A DNA stretch of 64,000 nt from Nostoc paludosum FACHB-159 (GCF_014698835.1 NZ_JACJTU010000018.1:62001-126000), one strand, 5' to 3'; numbered from the stretch's first letter, positions 8,201 to 17,668 are shown. Program-made: numbers and translations. Notes: generated by a model from the letters alone, not told the origin.

Positions 8201-10615
8201 TCTGGATACGAGTTTGGATTGCTATCTTTAAAACTGAGTGAACTGACAAATAACTTAGCCCAAAACTGTCAAGATAGTGTGATATTTGCCAACTATTTAA
8301 ATTGTTGGATGAATCACATTAAAACTACTGTTGATATTAACAACGAAGGTTATAAAATCGGGCTACAGTCTGGAAATTTGCAATGGGCGGGCTATAATCG
8401 GATGTTTCAAACCATAACCCTTTTCTTCCAAGGGCTAAATTTGGAACTTCTTTTAGAGGAAATAGCTAGTTTTATTTTATTTTGTGAAAAAACTCAAAAT
8501 CAATGGGCTGCTGATATTATCTTGGCTAATAAACTAGCTATATTAAATTTGATGGGAGAAACAGATGAATTAAGAGATGCTCAGTATCTAGAAATGTTCC
8601 ATCAGCATAAGAGTATGGCGGCGATTTGTGAATACCATGTGCTGAAAGCTGAGGTTTTGTATAATTACGATCGCTACGATGAAGCGCAAAATTGGTCAAT
8701 CTCAGCCGCGGAAATACTCGATTATTTAATGGGACATATTTCTAGTTGCCACTATTATTTGTATTCCTCATTAATTATGACAGCAATTTATTCATCTGCT
8801 TCTAAAATAGAACAAGAAAAATATTTAAAACTATTAAATGATAACCAGAAAAAGTTAAAAAAATGGGCAGAACAATGTCCAGATAATTTCTGGCACAAGT
8901 ATTTGTTAGTAGAAGCAGAAATGGCGCGGATTTCTGGTAAAGTTTTAGAAGCAATGGAGTTGTATGATAAAGCGATCGCCTCAGCTAGAGACCATGAGTT
9001 TATCCAAGATGAAGCTTTAGCTAATGAACTTGCAGCTAAATTTTGGTTAGCAAAAGGTAAAGAAGATTTTGCTAAAACTTATATGATGAAAGCTCACTAT
9101 AGTTACCGACTTTGGGGAGCTTTCGGTAAAGTAAAAGATTTAGAAACAAAATATCCGAAGTTGCTAGTTAAAGAAGTAGCTAAAACAACCACCAAAATTA
9201 AAGATATTGAAATCACAACTGCTTCTACTACTACTAGTATAGGAGTTACCCTAGATTTAGCCACAGTGATGAAAGCAGCACAAGCTATTTCTGGTGAAAT
9301 AGTTTTGAGTAATTTACTTGCTAGATTAATGAGAATAGTAATTGAAAATGCTGGTGCCCAAAGAGGTTGTTTAATTTTAGAGAAACAAGGAAATTGGCTA
9401 ATTGAAGCTGAAGGTGCAGTCAATAATGATGATGTAACTGTACTACAATCAATTCCTGTAAGTTCAAAAACGGCTTCTGAAGAAAAACTAAAACTCTCAG
9501 ATGCCATTATTAACTATGTGATTCACACTCAAGAAAATGTTGTTTTAAACAATGCTATTCAAGAAGGACAGTTTATTTCAGATCCTTATATTGTAGCTAA
9601 TCAACCAAAATCTATTCTTTGTACTCCTTTACTATATCAAGGTAAAATTACTGGGATTCTTTATTTAGAAAACAATCTCACTGAAGGTGCTTTTACTATA
9701 GATAGACTAGAGCTTTTAAGGCTATTATCTGCTCAAATTGCCATTGCAATTGAGAATGCCCAACTCTACAAAAATTTGCAAGAATTCAATCAGAACTTAG
9801 AAGAATTAGTCACTAAACGCACTCAAGAATTATCGGAGACATTAGTTAATTTAAAAGCTACCCAAAGTAAGCTTGTAGAAGCTGAAAAAATGGCATCATT
9901 AGGAGGGTTAGTTGCTGGAGTTGCTCATGAAATTAATACTCCAGTAGGAATTGGTGTTACAGTTGCTTCAGCTTTGGTAGAACATACTTCAGAGTTTTGC
10001 TCTAAATATCAAACTGGCGCGATGAAACGTTCTGACTTAGAAAAGTTTTTTGATTTAACTACACAGAGCGGCAATACACTTTTAATAAACTTAAATAGAG
10101 CAGCAGAATTAATTCAAAGTTTTAAACAAGTAGCAGTAGATCAATCTAGTGAGGTACAACGTGTCTTTAACTTTAAAAATTACCTCAATGAGATTTTAAT
10201 CCAATTGAGACCTAAATTAAAAATGAGTAAACATAGAATTGAAATTTATGGAGGGGAAAATATTATTTTAGACTCTTATCCTGGTGCTTTATCGCAAATT
10301 GTTACTAATTTGCTGATGAATTCTTTAGTTCATGCTTACGAACCTGAAGATTCTGGAAAGCTGATTTTTAGTTTCCAGCAAATTGGCGATAAACTGCATA
10401 TAGAATATGCTGATGATGGTAAAGGTATCGCTGCTGAAAATTTAAGTAAAATTTTTGAGCCTTTCTTTACTACCAAACGCAGTCAAGGAGGCAGCGGGTT
10501 AGGATTAAATCTTGTTTATAACTTAGTTACTCAAAAACTTAAGGGTGATATTGAATGCCAAAGTGAGTTGGGAAAAGGAACAAAGTTTATTATTAATTTT
10601 CCTGTGCGATTATAG
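5300..10615 (+). CDS. HstK-like Ser/Thr kinase - AAA ATPase - GAF - histidine kinase
   Basis: A 1771-aa cytoplasmic double kinase. Residues about 7-270 are a Ser/Thr kinase (K36, catalytic IIHKDINPGN with D128, DFG at 147-149, APE-like SPEQ). Residues about 297-560 are an AAA/STAND ATPase (Walker A GYSGIGKS 328-335; Walker B LVIFLDDLQWAD). A long helical TPR-like region follows, then a GAF domain at about 1330-1490, a short coiled coil, HisKA with H1543 (VAHEINTPV) and an HATPase with DDGKGI and GGSGLGLNLV. This is the architecture of cyanobacterial HstK-family proteins, which link nitrogen, iron or stress sensing to gene control. The ATG at 5300 is used. The receiver-kinase gene 105 bp downstream is likely its partner. 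The signal is not readable from sequence. Confidence 0.9.
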   Translation: MLNLPGYTIFNQIYESNNSSVFRGHRDKDCQPIILKFLKQDYPTPSALVRYKQEYEITKNLDLDGVIKVYSLEKYQNSLVMILEDFGGESLKSVINRQTFTLTEFLLVAIAITKALGKIHQKNIIHKDINPGNIVINPSTSQVKIIDFGISTVLTHENPTIKNPNVLEGTIAYISPEQTGRMNRAMDYRTDFYSLGVTFYELLTQQLPCNYIDAMELVHCHIAKQPISPHEINREIPEPISDIVMKLLAKTVEERYQTTWGIISDLETCLTQLQSQGYISNFVLAQQDISSKFQIPQKLYGREQEVTTLLAAFDRVSAGTKEMILVSGYSGIGKSALVQEIYKPITKARGYFISGKFDQFQRNIPYSAIVKAFQSLVRQLLTESQEQLNQWQEKLSKALGANAQVIIDVIPEVELIIGKQSPVQELGASEAQNRFNLVFQNFIRVFCSLEHPLVIFLDDLQWADLATLRLLEVMMTDEEIHYLFLIGAYRDNEVDPRHPLVMTLDSLRSQAAIINDITLVPLALAHVNELITETLHSDTFTIQPLAELIIRKTSGNPFFVNQFLKTLYQENLLTFQPPSANTKALWQWDISNIEAIDITDNVVELMIRKLKKLPDATQQVLQLAACAGNTFDLHTLSIISEKSASAAFQDLLPAIQEGLILPLSDLEITSEEVINARLVIFSFRFLHDRVQQAAYALIIKEHKKQVHLKIGQLLFQNTSATELEEKIFDIVNHLNSGVELIDDLEQKTQLAELNLIAGKKAKDSMAYAAAREYLIAAMDCLNVNTWTQDYNLTLKIYKERAEIEYLNGNFEQSEALIRLILTQAKSAIEKAEVYNILIVQYTLLTKYEEAIQAGREALALLGINLPEKVEDLEAVLPGEIAEAKAYLGDQKIASLINEEKMKSPKHKVALKVLGHMGPLTFFSHQALWKITVIKAINLSFKYGFVAGGSYCYSCYGIMLSCMLEDSQSGYEFGLLSLKLSELTNNLAQNCQDSVIFANYLNCWMNHIKTTVDINNEGYKIGLQSGNLQWAGYNRMFQTITLFFQGLNLELLLEEIASFILFCEKTQNQWAADIILANKLAILNLMGETDELRDAQYLEMFHQHKSMAAICEYHVLKAEVLYNYDRYDEAQNWSISAAEILDYLMGHISSCHYYLYSSLIMTAIYSSASKIEQEKYLKLLNDNQKKLKKWAEQCPDNFWHKYLLVEAEMARISGKVLEAMELYDKAIASARDHEFIQDEALANELAAKFWLAKGKEDFAKTYMMKAHYSYRLWGAFGKVKDLETKYPKLLVKEVAKTTTKIKDIEITTASTTTSIGVTLDLATVMKAAQAISGEIVLSNLLARLMRIVIENAGAQRGCLILEKQGNWLIEAEGAVNNDDVTVLQSIPVSSKTASEEKLKLSDAIINYVIHTQENVVLNNAIQEGQFISDPYIVANQPKSILCTPLLYQGKITGILYLENNLTEGAFTIDRLELLRLLSAQIAIAIENAQLYKNLQEFNQNLEELVTKRTQELSETLVNLKATQSKLVEAEKMASLGGLVAGVAHEINTPVGIGVTVASALVEHTSEFCSKYQTGAMKRSDLEKFFDLTTQSGNTLLINLNRAAELIQSFKQVAVDQSSEVQRVFNFKNYLNEILIQLRPKLKMSKHRIEIYGGENIILDSYPGALSQIVTNLLMNSLVHAYEPEDSGKLIFSFQQIGDKLHIEYADDGKGIAAENLSKIFEPFFTTKRSQGGSGLGLNLVYNLVTQKLKGDIECQSELGKGTKFIINFPVRL

Positions 10616-10720
10616 GAATATGCAGTGTGAGTAGAGTTATTTATATCTTATTCATAACTGCTATAAAACCGCTCGAATAAATTCAATAAGTGCCATTCAT
10701 TTTTTATAGGATAATTTTTT

Positions 10721-12202
10721 ATGTTACAAAAAAGCTTTAATATTCTTGAAGAAAATTTATTTACAAATGTAGCTTCATCAAATAACGATAATTCAAACAA
10801 TTTAGATGATGAGTTAGTGTTTGCTGCTGAAATAGATGATGAGTTACCTGCTGAAAGCTGGAAAATTTTAATTGTAGATGATGAATCAGAAGTTCATACT
10901 GCTACTAATATTGCGCTGACTAACTTTATTTTTGAAGATAAATCTTTATCTTTTATCAATGCTTACTCAGCTAGTCATGCTAAACAGCTAATTGAACAAA
11001 ATTCGGATATTGCCATAATTCTCTTAGATGTAATTATGGAAACAGATAATGCTGGGCTAGAGTTTGTTCAATATGTTCGGGAAGTTTTAGGTAACCAATT
11101 AGTACGAATTATTTTACGTACTGGACAACCAGGACACGTACCAGAAAAGGAAATTATTTTTAATTACGATATTAACGATTATAAAACTAAAACTGAATTA
11201 ACGAGCCAAAAGTTATACACTACGATGCTAACGGCTTTAAGAAGTTATTCTTTAAGTCAAAGGTTACAGTTAGAAATAGAACGATGTCAACAAATAGAAA
11301 TGGCACTGCGTGACAGCGAACGCAGAGAAAGAGAAAAGGCAATTGCCTTAGAAAATTCTTTAAAGACTCTGCAACACACTCAATTACAGTTAGTCCAAAG
11401 CGAAAAGATGTCTAGTTTGGGTCAACTTGTTGCAGGTATAGCTCATGAAATTAATAATCCGGTAAATTTTCTTTATGGGAATCTCTTGCCGACACAGGAA
11501 TATATTCAACAATTAATTGAGTTACTAGAAATTTACGAATTACATTACCCAAATCCTGCACCGGAAATTATCGATCGCGTTGAAGAAATAGACTTGCCGT
11601 TTATAATTTCCGATCTACCAAAACTACTGTCTTCGATGAAATTAGGTGCCGATCGCATTCGGCAGATTGTCCTATCTCTGCGTAATTTCTCTCGTTTAGA
11701 TGACACTCAAAAGAAGCCAGTTAATATTCATGAAGGTATTGATAGTACCCTGATGATATTGCAACATCGCTTAAAAGCTAACTCCGAACGTCCAGCTATT
11801 GAAGTCATAAAAAAATATGGTGCGTTGCCATCAGTAACCTGTTATGCTGGTCAGCTAAATCAAGTTTTTATGAATCTTTTAGCTAATGCCATTGATGCTT
11901 TAGAAGATGTTGATTGCACTCAAGATTGCCTAACTTCTCAGCCACAAATTCTTATTCATACCGAAACAGTTGGAGGCGATCGCGTCAGGATATCAATAGC
12001 CGATAATGGTGTTGGAATGACAGAGAATGTCCGTTCTAGAATTTTTAACTCTTTCTTCACTACTAAACCTATGGGCAAAGGCACAGGTATGGGTTTATCA
12101 ATTAGCCAGCAAATTGTGGCAGAAAAGCATGGTGGTCAGTTAGAGTGTCTTTCTTCGCACTGCCAGGGGACAAAGTTTATTATTGAAATTCCAATTGGTT
12201 AA
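10721..12202 (+). CDS. Receiver domain - histidine kinase protein
   Basis: A 493-aa soluble protein with a receiver domain at about 47-175 (acidic pair D53-D54 in IVDDES, phosphoacceptor D103 in LLDVIM, T134 in LRTGQPG, K155-type lysine), a coiled coil at about 185-230, HisKA with H242 (GIAHEINNPVNF) and an HATPase domain (N-box FMNLLANAIDAL, DNGVGM, GKGTGMGLSI). Placing the receiver at the N-terminus suggests it takes phosphate or a conformational signal from an upstream kinase, most simply the HstK-like protein encoded just before it on the same strand. The last stretch resembles the kinase at 44237-45718 closely, so the two share a recent catalytic-module ancestor. No membrane segment is present. 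Confidence 0.9.
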   Translation: MLQKSFNILEENLFTNVASSNNDNSNNLDDELVFAAEIDDELPAESWKILIVDDESEVHTATNIALTNFIFEDKSLSFINAYSASHAKQLIEQNSDIAIILLDVIMETDNAGLEFVQYVREVLGNQLVRIILRTGQPGHVPEKEIIFNYDINDYKTKTELTSQKLYTTMLTALRSYSLSQRLQLEIERCQQIEMALRDSERREREKAIALENSLKTLQHTQLQLVQSEKMSSLGQLVAGIAHEINNPVNFLYGNLLPTQEYIQQLIELLEIYELHYPNPAPEIIDRVEEIDLPFIISDLPKLLSSMKLGADRIRQIVLSLRNFSRLDDTQKKPVNIHEGIDSTLMILQHRLKANSERPAIEVIKKYGALPSVTCYAGQLNQVFMNLLANAIDALEDVDCTQDCLTSQPQILIHTETVGGDRVRISIADNGVGMTENVRSRIFNSFFTTKPMGKGTGMGLSISQQIVAEKHGGQLECLSSHCQGTKFIIEIPIG

Positions 12203-12217
12203 GAAGCTGTAGCAGGA

Positions 12218-12245
12218 GAATTCAGAATTCAGGATTCAGAATTCA
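12218..12245. repeat. STRR heptamer repeat, 4 copies of GAATTCA
   Basis: Copies at 12218, 12225, 12232 (one mismatch) and 12239, beginning 16 bp after the receiver-kinase stop codon. This is the same heptamer (as rotation and reverse complement) as at 44266-44300. Confidence 0.8.
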
Positions 12246-12429
12246 GAAGTGGAAAGAACGTTTTGATAGCTTGATTGATGCCAGCGATTATTTCTGTTTT
12301 AAGCTGTTCTCTTTGCTTTAAAATGCTTATTGTAGCGGTTCCAATCACATGAAATGCAAAAATTTCTAGGGGTGTCAAGCTTGGCGCTCCTACTTTGTAA
12401 ATCATCAAAGCGATAATTGCTATAAACAA
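12229..12429 (-). CDS. Small hydrophobic protein, uncertain
   Basis: A 66-aa frame with one or two hydrophobic stretches (residues 2-11 and about 22-36) and a charged C-terminal half. Its last residues (LLNSES) are encoded by the STRR repeat, which could mean the repeat moved the stop codon. The start faces the start of the next small gene only 3 bp away, leaving little room for promoters. I do not recognise it and it may be a chance frame. Confidence 0.3.
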   Translation of the reverse strand: MFIAIIALMIYKVGAPSLTPLEIFAFHVIGTATISILKQREQLKTEIIAGINQAIKTFFPLLNSES

Positions 12430-12432
12430 TCG

Positions 12433-12666
12433 ATGGTGTTCTTTATGCCTAACGATCGCGAAGATTTAATTGAAGCTGTTAACAATTTAAGAATAACTAT
12501 AATCAGTGGTTTTATAGTTATTTGTGGAGTTTTAATGATGTGTACTAGTTTAGTATGCGTAATTACTACAAAAAATTCTTTAAACTTTATAGATTATGGC
12601 TTTACATTCTTTGTTTTTCTGGTTGGTTTTTCATTTTGTTGCACTAATGTAAAAAACTTAGATTAA
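12433..12666 (+). CDS. Small two-helix membrane protein, unknown function
   Basis: A 77-aa frame; the likely start is the internal ATG at 12445 (MPNDREDLIEAV), giving 73 aa. An amphipathic charged N-terminus is followed by two transmembrane segments (TIISGFIVICGVLMMCTSLV and a second one around FTFFVFLVGFSFCC). Coding-like codon use and the ordered topology make it more credible than its divergent neighbour. It ends 19 bp before the stop of the convergent hybrid kinase. Function unknown. Confidence 0.45.
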   Translation: MVFFMPNDREDLIEAVNNLRITIISGFIVICGVLMMCTSLVCVITTKNSLNFIDYGFTFFVFLVGFSFCCTNVKNLD

Positions 12667-12685
12667 TCAAGATAGCAGGCATTGG

Positions 12686-15600
12686 CTATTTGTTCTTGTG
12701 GACATCATATAAGCTGGCGATCGCTTCTATTAATTCCGCTGGCTCTACTGGTTTGGCGATATGTTTGTGAAATCCTGCTGCAAGCACTTGTTTGGCGTTC
12801 ACTTCTCCAGCATAGGCGGTAAGTGCGATCGCTGGAATTTGTCCTCCCCGTTCTGGCGGCAGTGTTCTCAACTCTCGCATAAACATACATCCATCTACGT
12901 CTGGCATTCCAATGTCGCTTAATAGCACATCTGGTAGAGATTGTCTTAAGGCGGCTAGCGCTTCATTTGCTGATGCCACAGCTGTCACGCTTGCGCCGTA
13001 TTCCTCTAGTAAAAAGAGGATGAATTCTCGCGTATCGGCATCATCATCCACTACTAAAATTTTGACATCATTTAAATTTGAGGATGACTCAAAGTCACTA
13101 ATTTCTTCTTTCCTCTCTGATGGCTGTTGAATCAGCGGCAATCTCACAGTAAAAGTTGCACCGCGATTTTCACCTTCACTTTGCACCTGCACTGTGCCGC
13201 CATGCAGTTCTACTAAGTGACGAACGATCGCTAATCCTAATCCCAATCCCCCAAATTTTCTAGTGGTGGTGCTGTTTTCTTGGCGAAAATATTCAAACAC
13301 ATAGGGCAGAAAATTCGGATCGATGCCTTTGCCTGTGTCGGTGACAGTGATTTGGGCGTAAAGGGGAGAGGAAGAGGACGCGGGGAGGGGGAGACGCGGT
13401 GACGCGGGGAAAGAAGATGAAGTTGAAACTAGGTTAGGCGCTGAGGCGTTGAGTAATTTCTCCGTGTCCCCATGTCCCCGCGTCCCCGCGTCCTCTTTCT
13501 CCGTGTCCCCGCGTCCCCGCGTCCCCGCGTCCTCTTGCCCTACTGCTTCAAGTCGAATCTCAACTCGTCCACCCTCTGGTGTAAATTTGACGGCGTTTGA
13601 AAGTAGATTCCAAACTACCTGCTGTAATCTACCGGAGTCGCCTAAAACTTGTCCTAGATTTGGTTCTAAGCTGATGTGTATCTTAATTGATTTGGCTTCT
13701 GCTGAGAGGCGTACTGTCTCCATTGCTGCGGAAATTACAGATGCTAAATCAACTTGGAGGATGTTTAAGCTGAGTTTACCTTGTAAAATTCGGGAAATAT
13801 CTAGTAAGTCTTCGATTAATTGAGCTTGTAATTGAGCATTGCGTTCGATAGTTTTGAGGGCTTGAGGAATTGTTTTTTCATCAAGTTTTCTGGTTTGGAG
13901 TAACTTCGCCCATCCAAGAATTGGGTTGAGTGGCGATCGCAATTCATGGGAAAGAACTGCTAAAAATTCGTCTTTAATGCGGTTGGCGTTTTCTGCTGCT
14001 TCTCGTGCAGTCTGTTCTGCTTCGTATAAACGCGCACGTTCCATTGCTTGAGCGCATTGCTGTGCTAGTGCCAGTACAAAGGCGCGGTCATCTTGGCTCA
14101 ACTCGTGATTTTCGGCAAAGGCTACGGTCATTCCACCGATGGCGCGTCCCTCTATGGTTAATGGAATTGAAATCCAAGCACCGTAATTATATCGAGCATA
14201 TTCTTGAGCCAGATGTGAGTAACGAGCTGCCCTTGCTGCTGTTGACTCTTGCCAAACAGGTTGTTTGGTTCGTACTGCTTCTGCCAGTGGCGCGACTGTA
14301 TTAATCGAGAATCGATGCCATAACTTTACTAATTCCTCGTCATAACCAACTGCACGGATAATTTCTAGTTCTGTGCCGTTGTTAATCAGTTGTGCGACTA
14401 AAGCACAACTAGCTCCTAAGGCTGCCATACCTTGCTCCACAATTACTTCAGCTACTTGTGCAGAAGTTAAAGATTCAGAAAGGGCGGCGGTAATGGCTTG
14501 CAAACGAGCAGTGCGAGATGCGGCTCGTTCGGCAGCTTGTTGAGATTGCTGTGTTTCTGTGTAAAGTCGGGCGTTATCAACAGCGATCGCTGCACGCCGA
14601 GCCAATTCTTCAGCTAACATTAAGCTCTGACTATCGTAGCGACGGTTAGTACAAGATACTAAACTCATCGCTCCTAATACTCGCCCCCGAACTACAAGCA
14701 GCACGCACATTCCAGACTGAGGATTTAGCTGTTGCAAGATTTGGAAGTGATTGGTATTTGAGGTTACCGCTTGTATGTCTTGTGAGGAAATAAAATGAAT
14801 AATTTGTGATTTCCCCGAACGTATCACCTCAGCAACACCTTGTGTTTGTGCCAAATTGGGCGGATAATTTTGCAACTGTTCTACTAATTCTTGTTTTGCT
14901 GCATCGGCATGGATGGCCGCAACCCGGCGAATTGATTGATTTTCACAAATCATATCAATTACGCACCAATCAGCTATTTCCGGTACTACTAAACGCGCTA
15001 AGGTTGCTAAGGTTGTCTCATAATCCAACGATTCAGCCAAAATCTCGCTAGCTTCAGCTAAAAAGCGCTGTTTATCTTCCCCTTGTCTGCGCTCGGTAAT
15101 ATCCCGCGAAGACGCTTGCATTTCTAAAATTTCTTGAGTTTGGCGATCGCGAATCCCTCGCACATTTGTTTCTAGCCAGATATAATGCCCGTATTTATGA
15201 CGAGTGCGATAAGTAACGGTATAAACATCTGGTAAATCAGAATTTATTGGGTAATTCTTCACAAGCTCAGCTAAATCCTCTGGGTGAAGTAACTCGCCGC
15301 CGTTACGACCGACTAGTTCTTCTGGTTGATACCCTAATACTGTGTAACAAGCTGGTGAAAGATATAGAAAAGTTCCATCTACTGTAGTACGTGAAATAAT
15401 ATCAGTGGAATTCTCCGCCAGCAGCCGAAAACGCGCTTCACTTTCTGTTAATGCTGCTTGTGCTTGTTTGCGGACATTAATATTACGGAAATATAGCGAT
15501 AGTCCTGTGGATGAAGGATAGGCACGCACAGAAAACCACGCCTCAAAGGGTGGATAATAATCTTCTAATTCCAGGGGTACTCCCAAAGCAACTGCTCTTT

Positions 15601-17668
15601 GATAAAGCTGACCAAAACTAGTATCAGTTAATTCTGGAAACTCTTGCCATAAATTCTTTCCCAGCAGTTCCTCAGAGGAACGCCCTAAAGTTCTGCTTCC
15701 TTCATGATTGAGGTAGGTGAAGCGCCACTCATTGTCAAAGGCAAGAAAGCCATCAGTTATACTTTCCAAAATTGTCGTCACTTGCTCTTTGGCGTTCTCA
15801 GCTTCAACACGAGCCAGGCGTTCTCTCTCCAGCAGTTGTTCGCGTTCCGCTTCTGCTTGCTTGCGTTCGGTGATTTCTTCGCAAATTGCACCCACCCAAG
15901 TAATTTTGCCAGGTAGTTGAATCGGATAGTAATTTACTGACCAGTAGCGCTGCTTTCCAGGGGCGGCGGGTGTTTCTCCGCAAGTTTCTTGGGAAATCGA
16001 TTCTCCAGTCTCCACCACATGACGGAAAGCTTCCGTAACTTCCGCTGCTATACCTGGCAGCAATTCGACAACTGTCTTACCGATATGTATCTCTTGGGGC
16101 AGACCGTTGATTTCAGCTAAAGCGTTATTCAAGCGGACGTATCTCACTTTTTCATCCCAAACGCCAATGCCGATAGGCGCGTTATTAAAAACAGTATCAA
16201 GCAGCACATTAGCTTCTACTAAGCGAGTCTGTTCTGTTTCTAGTAGCGCCAACAGTTCTTCGCGTTCTGCTTCTGCTTGCTTGCGTTCGGTAATGTCTAC
16301 ACACATTCCTACCCATTCGATGATTTTTCCTGTTTCATTGAGTATGGGCACGCCGCGTATCGCCATGTGACGGTATTCACCGTCATGGCGTCGGACACGA
16401 TATTCTGCAACTGCAACGCTGCGGCCATAGAAAGCTTCTCTCCAGATTGCAGCTAAAGAATTCCGGTCTTCTGGGTGCAGTGCATTTACCCAACCCCAAC
16501 CTTTGTATTCTTCAGGATTTTGCCCAGTAAATGCCTGCCAATTAGGAATTTCGTCAATTACATTACCCCAAGCTGCCGCACTCCAAATAATCGATGCGCT
16601 TGCTTGAGCTAGGGAACGGTAGCGTGCTTCACTGCGACGCAGGTTTTCTTCTACTTGCAGCCGATCGCGCAGTGCAGTTTGCTGTTCGATCAAACATTGC
16701 TGTAAACTTCCAGTATCTTCAACTGTGAAGTTATTAGTTAAATTTTGAACCTGTGTAAAATCTTTCTGGCAAATTGCAACATCAGCAGTTTCCACAATTT
16801 GGCGGTATTTTTCCTCTGCTGTTTGCAGTAATGACTTGGTTCGCTGCTGTTCGATGAACTGACCAATTTGAATGGCGATCGCATTCATCGTTTGGGGTAA
16901 ATCTGAGTCAGGCTGTAAAATTTGGTTGGTGAAGAATTTCATTGCACCTAAAACTTTATTACCCACTACAATGGGCAATTCCATAGCTGCTGCAAACAAA
17001 TTCTGATTTGAAGCCAGTTCGCAAATCCAAACAGGTTGAGCATTTATCCCGACTCCATCAGTTAACCCTTCTCCCAAAGCCAGAGTTGAAGGCTGGTTAA
17101 ATCCTTGGTAACTTTCTATGCTCAAATCAGATGAATGCCAACTAGCAATGCGATGCAGCGCATTAATTTCTTCATCTACACTCCAAAAAATCCCAAGTTG
17201 CCATCCTAAAGTTTCGCATAGCGATCGCAAAAGCAGAGGAACAGCATTAGCAAGAACGGTAGCATCAGCTAAAATCTGGGTGACTGTGTAGTGTGCAGAC
17301 AAAAGCTGTTTGTTACGTTTTTGTTCAGTAATATCTGTAATTAATATTGATACGCTATTTTCCCCAGGATAAACGCTGTATTCTAACCAACGATGCCATA
17401 TAGGGTCTAAATACTCAAAGTTTACTGTAATTTTTTGGGCAACAGCGCGATGCATCTCGGTGTAAAGTATGGTATTAACTGTGTGAGGAAATAAATCCCA
17501 AATACTTTTACCCAAGAAATCTTCTTGATTCATTTGAGCTAGTTGAGCTAGCTTGTCGTTTACATAGGTATAGCGCCATTCACAATCCAATATGACAAAA
17601 GCATCACCCATCCTAGCTAAGATTTCTTCAACATTTTGAGGGATAGTTGCCCGAATTTCAGCAGTCAC
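12686..17668 (-). CDS. Multi-PAS/GAF hybrid sensor histidine kinase
   Basis: A 1660-aa soluble hybrid kinase. In order: PAS (about 10-115), GAF (125-285), four further PAS/PAC modules (about 350-870, each ending in D-I-T-E-R-K/R-type PAC strings), two GAF domains (about 890-1220), HisKA with H1241 (LSHELRSPLNP), HATPase (N-box LSNAVKFTPEGG, DTGKGID, GLGLGLAIV) and a C-terminal receiver with D1585 (LLSDIGMPDVDG) and a conserved K near the end. Repeated PAS/GAF modules suggest several small-molecule, light or redox inputs; no bilin-binding Cys is obvious. Residues about 1379-1435, between the N-box strand and the G1 box of the ATPase, are a low-complexity insertion encoded by a dispersed repeat. 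The ATG at 17668 gives a sensible first PAS domain. Confidence 0.92.
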   Translation of the reverse strand: MTAEIRATIPQNVEEILARMGDAFVILDCEWRYTYVNDKLAQLAQMNQEDFLGKSIWDLFPHTVNTILYTEMHRAVAQKITVNFEYLDPIWHRWLEYSVYPGENSVSILITDITEQKRNKQLLSAHYTVTQILADATVLANAVPLLLRSLCETLGWQLGIFWSVDEEINALHRIASWHSSDLSIESYQGFNQPSTLALGEGLTDGVGINAQPVWICELASNQNLFAAAMELPIVVGNKVLGAMKFFTNQILQPDSDLPQTMNAIAIQIGQFIEQQRTKSLLQTAEEKYRQIVETADVAICQKDFTQVQNLTNNFTVEDTGSLQQCLIEQQTALRDRLQVEENLRRSEARYRSLAQASASIIWSAAAWGNVIDEIPNWQAFTGQNPEEYKGWGWVNALHPEDRNSLAAIWREAFYGRSVAVAEYRVRRHDGEYRHMAIRGVPILNETGKIIEWVGMCVDITERKQAEAEREELLALLETEQTRLVEANVLLDTVFNNAPIGIGVWDEKVRYVRLNNALAEINGLPQEIHIGKTVVELLPGIAAEVTEAFRHVVETGESISQETCGETPAAPGKQRYWSVNYYPIQLPGKITWVGAICEEITERKQAEAEREQLLERERLARVEAENAKEQVTTILESITDGFLAFDNEWRFTYLNHEGSRTLGRSSEELLGKNLWQEFPELTDTSFGQLYQRAVALGVPLELEDYYPPFEAWFSVRAYPSSTGLSLYFRNINVRKQAQAALTESEARFRLLAENSTDIISRTTVDGTFLYLSPACYTVLGYQPEELVGRNGGELLHPEDLAELVKNYPINSDLPDVYTVTYRTRHKYGHYIWLETNVRGIRDRQTQEILEMQASSRDITERRQGEDKQRFLAEASEILAESLDYETTLATLARLVVPEIADWCVIDMICENQSIRRVAAIHADAAKQELVEQLQNYPPNLAQTQGVAEVIRSGKSQIIHFISSQDIQAVTSNTNHFQILQQLNPQSGMCVLLVVRGRVLGAMSLVSCTNRRYDSQSLMLAEELARRAAIAVDNARLYTETQQSQQAAERAASRTARLQAITAALSESLTSAQVAEVIVEQGMAALGASCALVAQLINNGTELEIIRAVGYDEELVKLWHRFSINTVAPLAEAVRTKQPVWQESTAARAARYSHLAQEYARYNYGAWISIPLTIEGRAIGGMTVAFAENHELSQDDRAFVLALAQQCAQAMERARLYEAEQTAREAAENANRIKDEFLAVLSHELRSPLNPILGWAKLLQTRKLDEKTIPQALKTIERNAQLQAQLIEDLLDISRILQGKLSLNILQVDLASVISAAMETVRLSAEAKSIKIHISLEPNLGQVLGDSGRLQQVVWNLLSNAVKFTPEGGRVEIRLEAVGQEDAGTRGRGDTEKEDAGTRGHGDTEKLLNASAPNLVSTSSSFPASPRLPLPASSSSPLYAQITVTDTGKGIDPNFLPYVFEYFRQENSTTTRKFGGLGLGLAIVRHLVELHGGTVQVQSEGENRGATFTVRLPLIQQPSERKEEISDFESSSNLNDVKILVVDDDADTREFILFLLEEYGASVTAVASANEALAALRQSLPDVLLSDIGMPDVDGCMFMRELRTLPPERGGQIPAIALTAYAGEVNAKQVLAAGFHKHIAKPVEPAELIEAIASLYDVHKNK
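13364..13534. repeat. GC-rich dispersed repeat inserted in frame in the hybrid kinase
   Basis: About 171 bp made of GGGGACGCGGGG/CCCCGCGTCCCC-type motifs with inverted arms and two 39-bp direct repeats that encode EDAGTRGRGDTEK and EDAGTRGHGDTEK. The encoded 57 residues have no place in an HATPase domain. The same motif occurs in hyuB at 25070-25163. Confidence 0.8.

Noticed and set aside
12705..12890. 61-aa minus-strand frame within the receiver domain of the hybrid kinase
   Set aside because: Frame-shifted shadow of the receiver coding sequence, which is intact in the main frame.
13449..13823. 124-aa plus-strand frame inside the hybrid kinase
   Set aside because: Antisense shadow of the repeat insertion and HATPase region; the kinase on the other strand has full domain motifs.
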